From contig JAGBPB010000010.1 in assembly GCA_017633615.1 (NCBI GenBank), forward strand, positions 1 through 12,921: DNA of 12,921 nt, read 5' to 3'. A model generated the notes under the pieces. That model made no database searches, was not told the origin of the DNA, and worked only from the letters and a program-made list of their open reading frames with translations. Positions 6,201 through 12,919 of this stretch are shown here, piece after piece. This stretch comes from Bacteroidaceae bacterium. Lineage in GTDB: Bacteria > Bacteroidota > Bacteroidia > Bacteroidales > Bacteroidaceae. The position numbers and the translations under genes were made by a program. The first letter of the stretch is position 1. Every line of letters begins with the position of its first letter.

Positions 6201-6713
6201 ATGAGCAACGATACCACTACCACGAAAGCAGCAGCTCAGGCTGCACAGTCCGAAGTCCTGACCACTCAGGAAGATCCGATGGAGCTTGCGATCAGCTCCG
6301 ACCGTTTCCAGACGCTGGATCTCAATGCGGATCTCAGCTCCGAGGGAGCCGGATACTGCTCGCTCCAGGCTGCCGATGATGAGGATCGCGTCAAGCTGTA
6401 CAATGCCTGCAGCAGTCCTCTCTCCGTCGCAGACATGATCAATAAGCAGATCAAGCTCCGTCACATCTTCGTTGAGGTCATCCAGGTCATGAGTGAGCAG
6501 TCCGGAGAGCTCGTGTACGTCCCGAGAGTCATCCTGATCGATGAAAAGGGAACCGGATATCAGGCAGTCTCGATCGGCATGTACAACTCTGTCAAGCGTC
6601 TGATCGCAACGTTCGGAGATCCGTCCACCTGGAAAAAGGCTCACACTGTCGAGATCCAGAACGTCAGCCTGAAAAATGGCCAGCATACTTTCAATCTGAA
6701 ACTGATCGACTGA
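6201..6713 (+). CDS. Putative single-stranded DNA-binding protein
   Basis: This 170-residue acidic protein has a disordered, Thr/Ala/Gln-rich N-terminus (1-25) followed by a beta-rich domain. Residues about 80-170 (IKLRHIFVEVIQV, YVPRVILIDEKGTGYQAVSIGMYNSVKRLIATFGDPSTW, VEIQNVSLKNGQHTFNLKLI) resemble, from memory, the ssDNA-binding proteins of small phages of Bacillota, with the conserved LIDxKGTxYxAVS...FG(D/E)P block. In protein-primed replication such a protein coats the displaced strand, as phi29 p5 does. AAAGGAG precedes ATG 6201. It is the last gene of the left arm, behind a structured leader and immediately before the strong terminator, which suits high separate expression. The assignment is by pattern and context; an OB fold cannot be proven by eye. 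Confidence 0.6.
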   Translation: MSNDTTTTKAAAQAAQSEVLTTQEDPMELAISSDRFQTLDLNADLSSEGAGYCSLQAADDEDRVKLYNACSSPLSVADMINKQIKLRHIFVEVIQVMSEQSGELVYVPRVILIDEKGTGYQAVSIGMYNSVKRLIATFGDPSTWKKAHTVEIQNVSLKNGQHTFNLKLID

Positions 6714-6717
6714 GATC

Positions 6718-6759
6718 TAAAAGAAAAGGCCGCTGCAGCTGCAGCGGCCTTTTCTTTTA
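6718..6759. terminator. 42-bp perfect palindrome, bidirectional terminator
   Basis: A perfect palindrome, with A-rich left arm, GGCCGCTGCAG core and T-rich right arm ending CCTTTTCTTTT, separates the convergent operons. Each strand gives a GC-rich stem followed by a U tract, the intrinsic-terminator pattern in both directions. It starts five bases after the SSB-like stop codon. The stop codon of the minus-strand fibre gene (6759-6757) lies inside it, so the fibre message ends within the hairpin. Confidence 0.93.
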
Positions 6760-7554
6760 TGGATGATAGGATCTCACAAGTGCATAGAGCTCCGCGAGCG
6801 TCGGGCAATACGGTTCGTATTCTTGAGATATTGACCAATAATCTTTATTGCATATCATAGGTTTAAAAGTCAGATTTGTAACTGTTGTACCTGAATACAC
6901 AATTGCTACTATGCTAACATTGCTAGATTGTCCTGTTGGCGTTAACGATATACTATTACCGTAATCATATCTGCTATACCCACCAACAGCTGCATATAAC
7001 GCATATGTAGAATTTGATCCGCCAACAGGGCAACCGGATAGCCGATAATTGCCGTCAAAAAGACCACCGTCCGGCGGCAGCGTTGCAATTACGATATACG
7101 CATTTGCTGTGGCTGTTCCGTTTGCTGTAATTGTTCCGTCCTGGTTTACCGTAAATGATACCCCATTATGTGTTCTGTCTGTTGCTGTTGGATTCAAGCA
7201 GTTTTTGCCGCTATCGTTTATCATACGTATTAGACCGTTTTGCAATGCTGATATATCGTTTTCTGCATCTGCAATATCAGCATTGATATCAGATACAATA
7301 TCGTCAATTTCTGTTTTATTATATACATTGGAAAATGCACTGGATGACGGCTGCAGGATCCAGGTACCTCCGGACTGCATGATGTATGTATCTCCGGTCG
7401 AGATATCCAGAGCGGATGATCCTCCGAGGAGCACAATACCGTCAAAAGTTGTGACTCCTGTCAGATCAGAGGCTGTATCTGCATACAGATCCATTCTGGC
7501 TGTATTATTGCTGCCGTTATATGCAATGTCATCACAAAATTTCAGATTCAGCAT
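6757..7554 (-). CDS. Tail fibre / receptor-binding appendage
   Basis: This 265-residue protein has three parts. Residues 1-75 contain LTGVTTFDGIVLLGG and TYIMQSGGTWILQP, like N-terminal segments of phage appendages that attach to the virion. Residues 78-111 (YNKTEIDDIVSDINADIADAEN onward) are a heptad coiled coil, probably trimeric. Residues 128-250 form a beta domain: GVSFTVNQDGTITANGTATA resembles a recurrent fibre domain, and LTFKPMIC...EYEPYCPTLAEL is the usual closing motif, so surface-sugar binding is likely. AAAGGAGGGG precedes ATG 7554, overlapping the knob gene by 7 bases. Codon use and GATC content change sharply between about 6800 and 7340, which covers the coiled coil and binding domain, so this half was probably acquired by exchange. 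It is the last gene of the late operon. Confidence 0.8.
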   Translation of the reverse strand: MLNLKFCDDIAYNGSNNTARMDLYADTASDLTGVTTFDGIVLLGGSSALDISTGDTYIMQSGGTWILQPSSSAFSNVYNKTEIDDIVSDINADIADAENDISALQNGLIRMINDSGKNCLNPTATDRTHNGVSFTVNQDGTITANGTATANAYIVIATLPPDGGLFDGNYRLSGCPVGGSNSTYALYAAVGGYSRYDYGNSISLTPTGQSSNVSIVAIVYSGTTVTNLTFKPMICNKDYWSISQEYEPYCPTLAELYALVRSYHP

Positions 7555-9095
7555 ACCATGATCCCCTCCTTTAACAGTGCCCGGATCTCCTCCTTTTCGA
7601 TGAGCGTCGCACCGGGTATCTCCATACTATCTATATTGATCTCAAATTCACCGTATCCACCCATAAAGTTTGTCAGCACTCCGGAGACGCTGCAGGCATA
7701 TCCGTATACCTGACCGTATTGAGCAGGGTAATTCGTTGTCGGATAGATATACTCAATGTATGGATAGCCATTCAGGCAGGCTGTCATGTTACCATTCATC
7801 GAGGAATTGGCGATCTGCGTCTGGAATTGCGCTCCGAGTCCTGCTGCAGATTGTGCCATCGCTCCTGCGACATTGCCTGCAGACAGCTGCAGCGCAGTAT
7901 TAGCAAGTGCACCCAGACGATCGAGTGTACCGTCGTCACCTCCTGTGATCGGTACATTGTACGCACAGTTTCCGGACAGCTCTGCGATCACCTGTCCTCC
8001 GGACTTGACTCTTGCCACCGTGTTTCCGTTCATCTGATCGACTCGGTACCTGACAGAAATTGTCCGGTTCACGATAAACTCAGCAGGGATCGAGATATCA
8101 CCCACGATCGGGAGATGCAGCTTGCAAGCAATGCAAGTGTAATCTGCAAAACTGTGAAAAGGTGCATCCAGAGGTGAAAATGTAAACTCATAATCAGGAA
8201 ACCCTAAGCTGACGCTGGAGCATGTGCCTCCGATCGGAGACAGATACATCCCAGCGAGATTTACTCCGGTATTTCCTGATGCTGTCGGCATGAAAACACC
8301 GGGCAGACTGTAACAGCCGAGAACACAGCTGATCGGACTGTGAGTTTTATTAAGGAATTTCTGCCACAGGGACTTAGCCAAAGTGGAATTGTCTCCCCAG
8401 AGAAAGCTCTGGATATCACCGTAAGCTGTAATATCGATCAGATATGTGTGGATCCCCTTGCCTCCGGTCGGAATGATCCTGGACGGAGACGCTGAGTCAG
8501 TTGCTGTCTGACCGGGAATGGATCCGGAGCCCTGGCCTCCGTCTGAATCCGTTCCGGCTGAATAATCATATGGCGGTCTTAGTGCATCAGTCCAGAAACT
8601 GTCCTCAATGCAAGCGATCGGCGGCACATAGCTAGGCCATGTGGAGGGATCAAGAACTCTTGTAAACCCCATATAATGGCGCCCGTTATCGTCAGTAAAT
8701 CCGATACACCAAAAACGCGGGATCTGACTTTCTGATACACCTGCATCCTGCTCATCGAACGGCAGTGAAACCGATTCCCATCTGAAAGTCTTAAAATAGA
8801 CAGCACTTGCCGTAACTCCGACATATAAAGAAAATCCGTTTTTGCAGTAAAGTGTTTTTGGTTCAATCTGTCTGTTACCTGACACAAAAGGATTTGTATG
8901 TATTTCCCTCACGTTCTGCAACGCGGTTGCATAAGGCAGCCGGGTATCATAATATTTATAGATATTTTCTCCCAGCGTCAGATCACCGGGAGGAGATGAT
9001 CCCCATCCGATCATCGATGGAGAAACCTCTATCACCGGAACCGATGCCCATAGATTGGTGCACGCCTGGTCAGTAAATAATTGTATGTACGCCAT
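7548..9095 (-). CDS. Tail knob protein, main part (phi29 gp9-like C-terminal portion)
   Basis: This 515-residue structural protein should form the tail tube and knob. The C-terminal end (YGQVYGYACSVSGVLTNF, then GEFEINIDSMEIPGATLIEKEEIRALLKEGIM, 460-513) matches the conserved end of tail-knob proteins, where an Asn/Glu-rich helix is followed by a DNGI or KEGI turn. Residues 388-430 are a hydrophobic Ala/Gly-rich stretch (LGALANTALQLSAGNVAGAM) in the place of the gp9 loop that in phi29 inserts into the host membrane during DNA ejection. A flexible Gly/Ser/Asp linker occupies 181-205. It starts 4 bases after the stop of the 158-residue gp9 N-terminal homologue, in a different frame, so the two together (673 residues) correspond to phi29 gp9 (599). 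The ribosome site is a weak GGTGGGGTG. Start ATG 9095. Confidence 0.8.
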   Translation of the reverse strand: MAYIQLFTDQACTNLWASVPVIEVSPSMIGWGSSPPGDLTLGENIYKYYDTRLPYATALQNVREIHTNPFVSGNRQIEPKTLYCKNGFSLYVGVTASAVYFKTFRWESVSLPFDEQDAGVSESQIPRFWCIGFTDDNGRHYMGFTRVLDPSTWPSYVPPIACIEDSFWTDALRPPYDYSAGTDSDGGQGSGSIPGQTATDSASPSRIIPTGGKGIHTYLIDITAYGDIQSFLWGDNSTLAKSLWQKFLNKTHSPISCVLGCYSLPGVFMPTASGNTGVNLAGMYLSPIGGTCSSVSLGFPDYEFTFSPLDAPFHSFADYTCIACKLHLPIVGDISIPAEFIVNRTISVRYRVDQMNGNTVARVKSGGQVIAELSGNCAYNVPITGGDDGTLDRLGALANTALQLSAGNVAGAMAQSAAGLGAQFQTQIANSSMNGNMTACLNGYPYIEYIYPTTNYPAQYGQVYGYACSVSGVLTNFMGGYGEFEINIDSMEIPGATLIEKEEIRALLKEGIMVC

Positions 9096-9099
9096 GTTA

Positions 9100-9576
9100 T
9101 CACCCCACCGTGATTATGATCATGTTTCCGGAATGTGCGCATAGATTGGCTGATCCGGTTGAGGGCTCCTGATATGCAATCAGCTTTCTCTGCTCGATCG
9201 GAGCTAAGCTATCATTGATATAAGGAGTCTGAGCTGTGTATGTGCGTTTGCAGCATACGATGCAGCTTTTGATACTAGCATTAAACGTCTGCAGCACATC
9301 GATATCACAATACAGTCTGGACAGCCCTGTCCGCACATTCTCGACTCTGCAGAAATAGTATCGGATCTGATCGTGTGAGGGATCATCATCGATCGGTACA
9401 TTGATACTGCAATAATTGATATTGGCCGGGATCGTATCCTCGATATCAATGACCGGATCGTGCAGATCGATCGAGCCGGGGACGTTTCCGCTGTAGACAA
9501 GCCCGCCTGTCAGTGTTTTGGTCAGGATCCGGCGATCGTCAGCAGTATTATAAAGCGTGACAGTCAGAGCAGCCAT
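9100..9576 (-). CDS. Tail knob N-terminal domain as a separate cistron (gp9-like)
   Basis: This 158-residue protein matches the first part of phi29 gp9. YYFCRVENVRTGLSRLYCDIDVLQTF followed by SCIVCCKRTYT aligns from memory with the gp9 segment containing FYAFVTE...FEIDVLQTW...ESFIVREHV, including the exact IDVLQT block. The protein ends at MIIITVG, where gp9 continues (MMFLVVIS). It therefore looks like an independently translated N-terminal tube domain, with the rest encoded by the next gene. ATG 9576 overlaps the lower-collar stop (TGATG) and follows GGAGGTG; the preceding GTG at 9579 is a less likely start. I see no sequence that would make this an obvious frameshift error: the next gene has its own ATG and a weak ribosome site. 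Confidence 0.78.
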   Translation of the reverse strand: MAALTVTLYNTADDRRILTKTLTGGLVYSGNVPGSIDLHDPVIDIEDTIPANINYCSINVPIDDDPSHDQIRYYFCRVENVRTGLSRLYCDIDVLQTFNASIKSCIVCCKRTYTAQTPYINDSLAPIEQRKLIAYQEPSTGSANLCAHSGNMIIITVG

Positions 9577-10316
9577 CACCGATCACCTCCGACATACCAA
9601 CAGTACTGATCGAAAAACCGCTGCACAAAATCACGGATCAGATCGACAGTGCGGAGCTCCAATTCGCCGGAAATGAGCTGAGCGGAGCTCGTGACTCCGA
9701 TATTGCCGTGTCTTTTAAAGTAGTGCGCATGTGTTTTCCAGAATCCGGAGACGCTGCTGCCGTCATTATCTGTGATACTCTTATTGTGATCGTGACTGAG
9801 CTCAGCCTCGGCAGCGTCAGTAAAATAAGTTTCACTTTTCTGTATTCCCTGCTTCGCTCCGTCGCCTGTCGAATTGATACCAGTTGCATAAGGTGTGATA
9901 TCTGTATGAGTTTTTCCCTTAGGAGTATTGTGAGTCTTATCCTCAGCTTCTCCGTCGGATCCGGATTCCTGCATATCATAATTGGCAATCGGATCATACT
10001 CGGCAAAAAGAGCCTGGAGCATCCGCAGCAGATTTTCACCGTTACGTGTGATGTAATACAGCCACTCATTATAGATCCATCCACCGGGGATCTCAATGAT
10101 CTCACCCGATCCCTCATCCTCATACTGATATACATGCAGATCGAGCTGACTGTAATTCCAGCCGGAATGCTGGAGCCAGAGATCGGAGATCATCGGATCA
10201 TCTGCGATCTGTACGTCAGAGATCTCGATCTCCAGGGATGGTCTGACTCCGATCTTCATAATGTCATACACTTTATATGTGCGATAGTGATCATCAGCTT
10301 TCTGTCTCAGGATCAT
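9576..10316 (-). CDS. Lower collar protein, phi29 gp11-like
   Basis: This 246-residue protein should form the ring joining the portal to the tail knob. The signature HGNIGVTSSAQLISGELELR (203-222), followed by LIRDFVQRFFDQYCW, is the conserved C-terminal element of phi29-type lower collars and related head-tail connectors. Residues 78-115 (PGGWIYNEWLYYITRNGENLLRML) look helical. The middle (115-190) is polar, Gly/Asp/Thr-rich and probably flexible. phi29 gp11 has 293 residues. ATG 10316 was chosen because GGAGGAGGTGAG lies just before it; the longer frame to 10439 runs through the acidic tail of the portal gene in another frame. It overlaps that gene by 23 bases and the next by one. Confidence 0.85.
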   Translation of the reverse strand: MILRQKADDHYRTYKVYDIMKIGVRPSLEIEISDVQIADDPMISDLWLQHSGWNYSQLDLHVYQYEDEGSGEIIEIPGGWIYNEWLYYITRNGENLLRMLQALFAEYDPIANYDMQESGSDGEAEDKTHNTPKGKTHTDITPYATGINSTGDGAKQGIQKSETYFTDAAEAELSHDHNKSITDNDGSSVSGFWKTHAHYFKRHGNIGVTSSAQLISGELELRTVDLIRDFVQRFFDQYCWYVGGDR

Positions 10317-11346
10317 CGATCTCACCTCCTCCGGAGCTCTCTGTGCTCTCTGGATCCGGATCCGCTGCATCCTCAGCTGCAGCTGCATCCTCCTCTGCCT
10401 CTGTATCCTGCTGCATGATCCGCAGCTGATAAGCATCATATTCCTGCTGCCATAGATCAGAAAATCGAACAGTTACATTTTCACCGAAAATTGCGTTAAA
10501 CTGCTCAAATCCCTTTTGTCTGCTCTCCAGTTTCGCCAGAGGCAGGATCCAGCTCACAGCATCGAGCCCATGGATCTCATCTGCTGACTGCTGAGCTGCT
10601 TTTGTGCCAGTCCGGACAGAGAGCCCTCTGCGATTGTAATGCCGTCTGAGGATCACATCATAATACTGACTGAGATACTGGATATATTGGATCTTCTCCG
10701 GATGTGTGATCTCCAGGATCTCAGTCCCACCGTCGATCCCCATTTTCAGCAGATCCTTAACATCCATGGAGACGATCGTTTTGAGCTTGCCATCCAGGAT
10801 CTCCTCCAGCATCGCATTCAGGGCTTTTTGTGTTTTGTCATTATAGCAGCTGAACACCGGAGCGATCCTGGAGAGGATCACATTGATCGCTGCAGACTTA
10901 TCGATCTGCATCAGAGCATCTGCATCGATCATGTTATCCAGCTCAGGCAGCCGGGTATCACGATTATAGATGATCACGGCATCGATGCCGAGATCGCCCT
11001 CGATCGATACATTTGCAGTCGATCCGGCGAGATGGCTGCCGTCTCCATACTGATCGACATTGCCATCCCGTGACGGGATCGGGCATACACAGTACTTAGG
11101 ACGATACTCCGGAGCATCCGGCAGGAGCTCCGGAACATAAGTCTCCGGAGTCCTGGTGATCCCGATCGAGCCTGCAATATTCAGGTATTTCTCGATCCAG
11201 ACCGGATCCAGCCCGGCAGGAAGATTATCATAAGTGAACATGGAAAGATCACTCTGCAGGAGGATATCAAAATAATGATCCTCACGTAAATAGTTTTGAA
11301 ATTTGGTTTTCATCCACGAAAACCGGGGGATAAAAAGCTCACCCAT
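10294..11346 (-). CDS. Upper collar / portal (head-tail connector) protein, phi29 gp10-like
   Basis: This 350-residue protein is the likely dodecameric portal through which the packaging ATPase moves DNA. Length and position (after the capsid gene, before the lower collar) match phi29 gp10 (309). The segment from about 120 to 270 (AVIIYNRDTRLPELDNMI, ALMQIDKSAAINVILSRIAPVFSC, LLKMGIDGGTEILEIT, LSQYYDVILRRHYNRRGLSVRTGTKAAQQSADEIHG) has the look of the connector core, with the YNRRG block before the central helices. Residues 314-350 are an acidic Glu/Asp/Ala-rich tail, absent from phi29 gp10 as I remember it. AAAGAGGTGA precedes ATG 11346. A hairpin upstream (11365-11398) probably lowers its expression relative to the capsid, which is needed in far more copies. 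Confidence 0.85.
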   Translation of the reverse strand: MGELFIPRFSWMKTKFQNYLREDHYFDILLQSDLSMFTYDNLPAGLDPVWIEKYLNIAGSIGITRTPETYVPELLPDAPEYRPKYCVCPIPSRDGNVDQYGDGSHLAGSTANVSIEGDLGIDAVIIYNRDTRLPELDNMIDADALMQIDKSAAINVILSRIAPVFSCYNDKTQKALNAMLEEILDGKLKTIVSMDVKDLLKMGIDGGTEILEITHPEKIQYIQYLSQYYDVILRRHYNRRGLSVRTGTKAAQQSADEIHGLDAVSWILPLAKLESRQKGFEQFNAIFGENVTVRFSDLWQQEYDAYQLRIMQQDTEAEEDAAAAEDAADPDPESTESSGGGEIDDPETES

Positions 11347-11364
11347 TTGATTTCACCTCTTTCT

Positions 11365-11398
11365 GACAAAGCCCAGACCGATCGGCCTGGGCTTTGTC
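11365..11398. terminator. Hairpin between capsid and portal genes, likely attenuator
   Basis: GACAAAGCCCAG (11365-11376) and CTGGGCTTTGTC (11387-11398) make a perfect 12-bp stem with a 10-base loop that is itself nearly palindromic (CCGATCGG). It lies 22 bases after the capsid stop on the minus strand and just before the portal ribosome site. The U run is short (CUUUGUC), so a leaky terminator or RNA-end stabiliser is more likely than a full stop. It would keep capsid mRNA above downstream mRNA. Confidence 0.65.
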
Positions 11399-11406
11399 TG
11401 TGCGGG

Positions 11407-11447
11407 AATGTAAAAGGAGGTTAGGACTCCTCGGAAATGTAAAAGGA
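11407..11447 (-). repeat. 12-bp direct repeat spanning the end of the capsid gene
   Basis: AATGTAAAAGGA (plus strand) occurs at 11407-11418 and 11436-11447, 29 bp apart. The right copy codes for SFYI just before the capsid C-terminus (SFYISEES, stop); the left copy lies in the untranslated spacer. It looks like the remains of a short tandem duplication over the stop codon. No function is evident. Confidence 0.5.
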
Positions 11448-12698
11448 TACGATCGGAAAACTGTCATTGATCTGATAGCGGATCAGGCTGTGATAGAAGC
11501 TGTTCAAAGTATCTCTGGATGCTGCATACTGAGTCGTCACCTTGCGCTTATCCAGCGTGACTCCCATCGCATACCGATCATAGATCACTGCAACATAGCC
11601 GTACAGTGTGACGGATGATTCCTCACCGGGATCGAGTCCTGCCTCAGTCGCTGCATCGGCTGTCAGCATAATCGAGCTGGCGATCGGGAATGTATAAGGA
11701 GTCGTGACTCCGGATCCAATAGCAGCCTGCCATGCAGGAGCTTCGTCATAATCACCGATACCGAGGAGCTCATCATTAAAGGTGTTCGCTCTCACGCCAA
11801 ACTTTGCAGCTTTTGCAGCTGCCGTCAGCATGATCACATGCGGATCCGAGCTGAATGTTACATAGTCATGATCATTATAAAGGGATCCCATACGTTGCAT
11901 ATAGCTCTTTGTTTCATCGATCGTACGCAGCATGAAAGCCTGGAATCCCTGGTCATTGAGCAGCTCCTCAGCGGAGAGTCCGGTCGTCGTCCCGCCTGCT
12001 GCAGTGTACAGTGTGCGCAGATCATAGCTGTTTCCGTTTGCTGCAGACTTGGCAATACCCATCGATACAGTCATGAATGCATAGATCTCAGCTTTCGCCT
12101 GCAGCGTGTTCTCGACCGAGTTAAACAGACCAGTAATGAATGATGTATACTCATCCACTCCCCGGAATGCGGTGAACATTTGGTCATAGCCTCTGGTAAT
12201 GGGAACCATCACACCATGAGCTTTCTGATACAGCTTAGCGTTCACGGCCGGACGATAGTATCCGAATTCCACCGCAGCGATCCGAGAGCCCTCTGCGACT
12301 CCTGCTCCTCCTGCTGCATTCCACGGAATGTATCCATTCGGATTCCAGATCTCATCGATCATCACATCACTGAGATCGATCATAACGTGCTCAGTAAAGA
12401 GTCCCCAGTCTACCACATCCACAAACAAGCTCGGGAGCTTGGCGACATAAGTACGCTTATCGATGATCACTTTACCGATCTGAGCGAGCAGAGCCTTATA
12501 CATAATGTCTGCAGGGGAGTTTACTGCAAAATCTCCATCCTCGGTGAGCTGCAGCTTCTCACCGAAATCGACGATCAGCTGATCATCCAGGGCTGTGAAA
12601 TTTCCGTCTGCTTCGTCCATGTATCCTTTGCCGATCATCTGACTGATCGCGGACTTTGTGACATCCACAATGTCCGAAGTACTGAAAGTAGTTGCCAT
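11421..12698 (-). CDS. Major capsid protein
   Basis: This 425-residue protein is the expected shell protein, close in length to phi29 gp8 (448) and in the same position before the portal. Features include an N-terminal helix (TSDIVDVTKSAISQM), a long helical stretch at about 170-215 (DEYTSFITGLFNSVENTLQAKAEIYAFM), and a C-terminal block VTLYGYVAVIYDRYAMGVTLDKRKVTTQYAASRDTLNSFYH, typical of HK97-fold capsid ends. I recognise no long sequence match by memory, so the call combines this layout with context. ATG 12698 follows GGAGAGGAGAG; the longer frame to 12833 would include the promoter. It is first in the late operon, directly behind the strong promoter. No scaffold gene precedes it in this window. 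Confidence 0.85.
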   Translation of the reverse strand: MATTFSTSDIVDVTKSAISQMIGKGYMDEADGNFTALDDQLIVDFGEKLQLTEDGDFAVNSPADIMYKALLAQIGKVIIDKRTYVAKLPSLFVDVVDWGLFTEHVMIDLSDVMIDEIWNPNGYIPWNAAGGAGVAEGSRIAAVEFGYYRPAVNAKLYQKAHGVMVPITRGYDQMFTAFRGVDEYTSFITGLFNSVENTLQAKAEIYAFMTVSMGIAKSAANGNSYDLRTLYTAAGGTTTGLSAEELLNDQGFQAFMLRTIDETKSYMQRMGSLYNDHDYVTFSSDPHVIMLTAAAKAAKFGVRANTFNDELLGIGDYDEAPAWQAAIGSGVTTPYTFPIASSIMLTADAATEAGLDPGEESSVTLYGYVAVIYDRYAMGVTLDKRKVTTQYAASRDTLNSFYHSLIRYQINDSFPIVSFYISEES

Positions 12699-12755
12699 AA
12701 TATCACTCTCCTCTCCGTATATACACAGGCAACTGATACCGATTTTCATACTTTC

Positions 12756-12784
12756 AGTATAGCACGAAACAGATGTTTTGTCAA
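12756..12784 (-). promoter_or_regulatory. Strong late promoter for the virion operon
   Basis: On the minus strand TTGACA (12784-12779) is followed after exactly 17 bp by TATACT (12761-12756), with TGC just before the -10 as an extended -10. A seven-base A run and two AATGTT repeats (plus-strand AACATT at 12786-12791 and 12795-12800) lie immediately upstream, like an UP element. Transcription should start near 12749, about 50 bases before the capsid ATG. Unlike phi29 late promoter A3, the -35 is perfect, so an activator may not be required. Confidence 0.88.
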
Positions 12785-12827
12785 TAACATTCTGAACATT
12801 TTTTTCAACAATAGGATGTGTAATTTT

Positions 12828-12858
12828 TTGCACATAGAAACATTTGTTCTGGTAGAAT
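12828..12858 (+). promoter_or_regulatory. Possible divergent rightward promoter
   Basis: TTGCAC (12828-12833) and TAGAAT (12853-12858), preceded by TGG as an extended -10, are separated by 19 bp, longer than ideal. It points out of the window on the plus strand, where the missing genes (possibly lysis or right-hand early genes) would lie. Supported only by these boxes and by the divergent layout. Confidence 0.4.
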
Positions 12859-12868
12859 ATTGCTGATG

Positions 12869-12919
12869 TTGTAAATGCGGTTTTTGGAGTTGTAAATCAG
12901 TTGTAGTTGAATTGTAAAT
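12869..12919 (+). repeat. Three TTGTAAAT direct repeats phased at two helical turns
   Basis: TTGTAAAT occurs exactly at 12869-12876, 12890-12897 and 12912-12919, offsets 21 and 22 bp. They lie upstream of the late promoter and just after the likely start of the possible rightward promoter. Equal helical phasing suggests binding of one protein to one face of the DNA, as operators do. No gene is visible between 12699 and the window end; this repeat set and the two promoters are all I can see there. Confidence 0.55.

Noticed and set aside
9708..10418. Plus-strand frame of 236 residues opposite the lower collar
   Set aside because: Low-complexity Ile/Leu/Ser-rich product antisense to a clear structural gene; codon bias of the collar gene explains its openness.
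10317..10439. Lower-collar start at 10439
   Set aside because: The extra part is a low-complexity shadow of the acidic portal tail; ATG 10316 has a strong ribosome site.
11394..11618. Plus-strand frame of 74 residues opposite the capsid gene
   Set aside because: It lies antisense to the capsid and has no promoter; it looks like a shadow of the capsid codon pattern.
12699..12833. Longer capsid start at 12833
   Set aside because: The extension covers the whole promoter and has no ribosome site; ATG 12698 follows GGAGAGGAGAG.
12869..12919. CRISPR-like array at the right end
   Set aside because: Repeats are only 8 bp with 13-14 bp gaps; no array is possible at that size.
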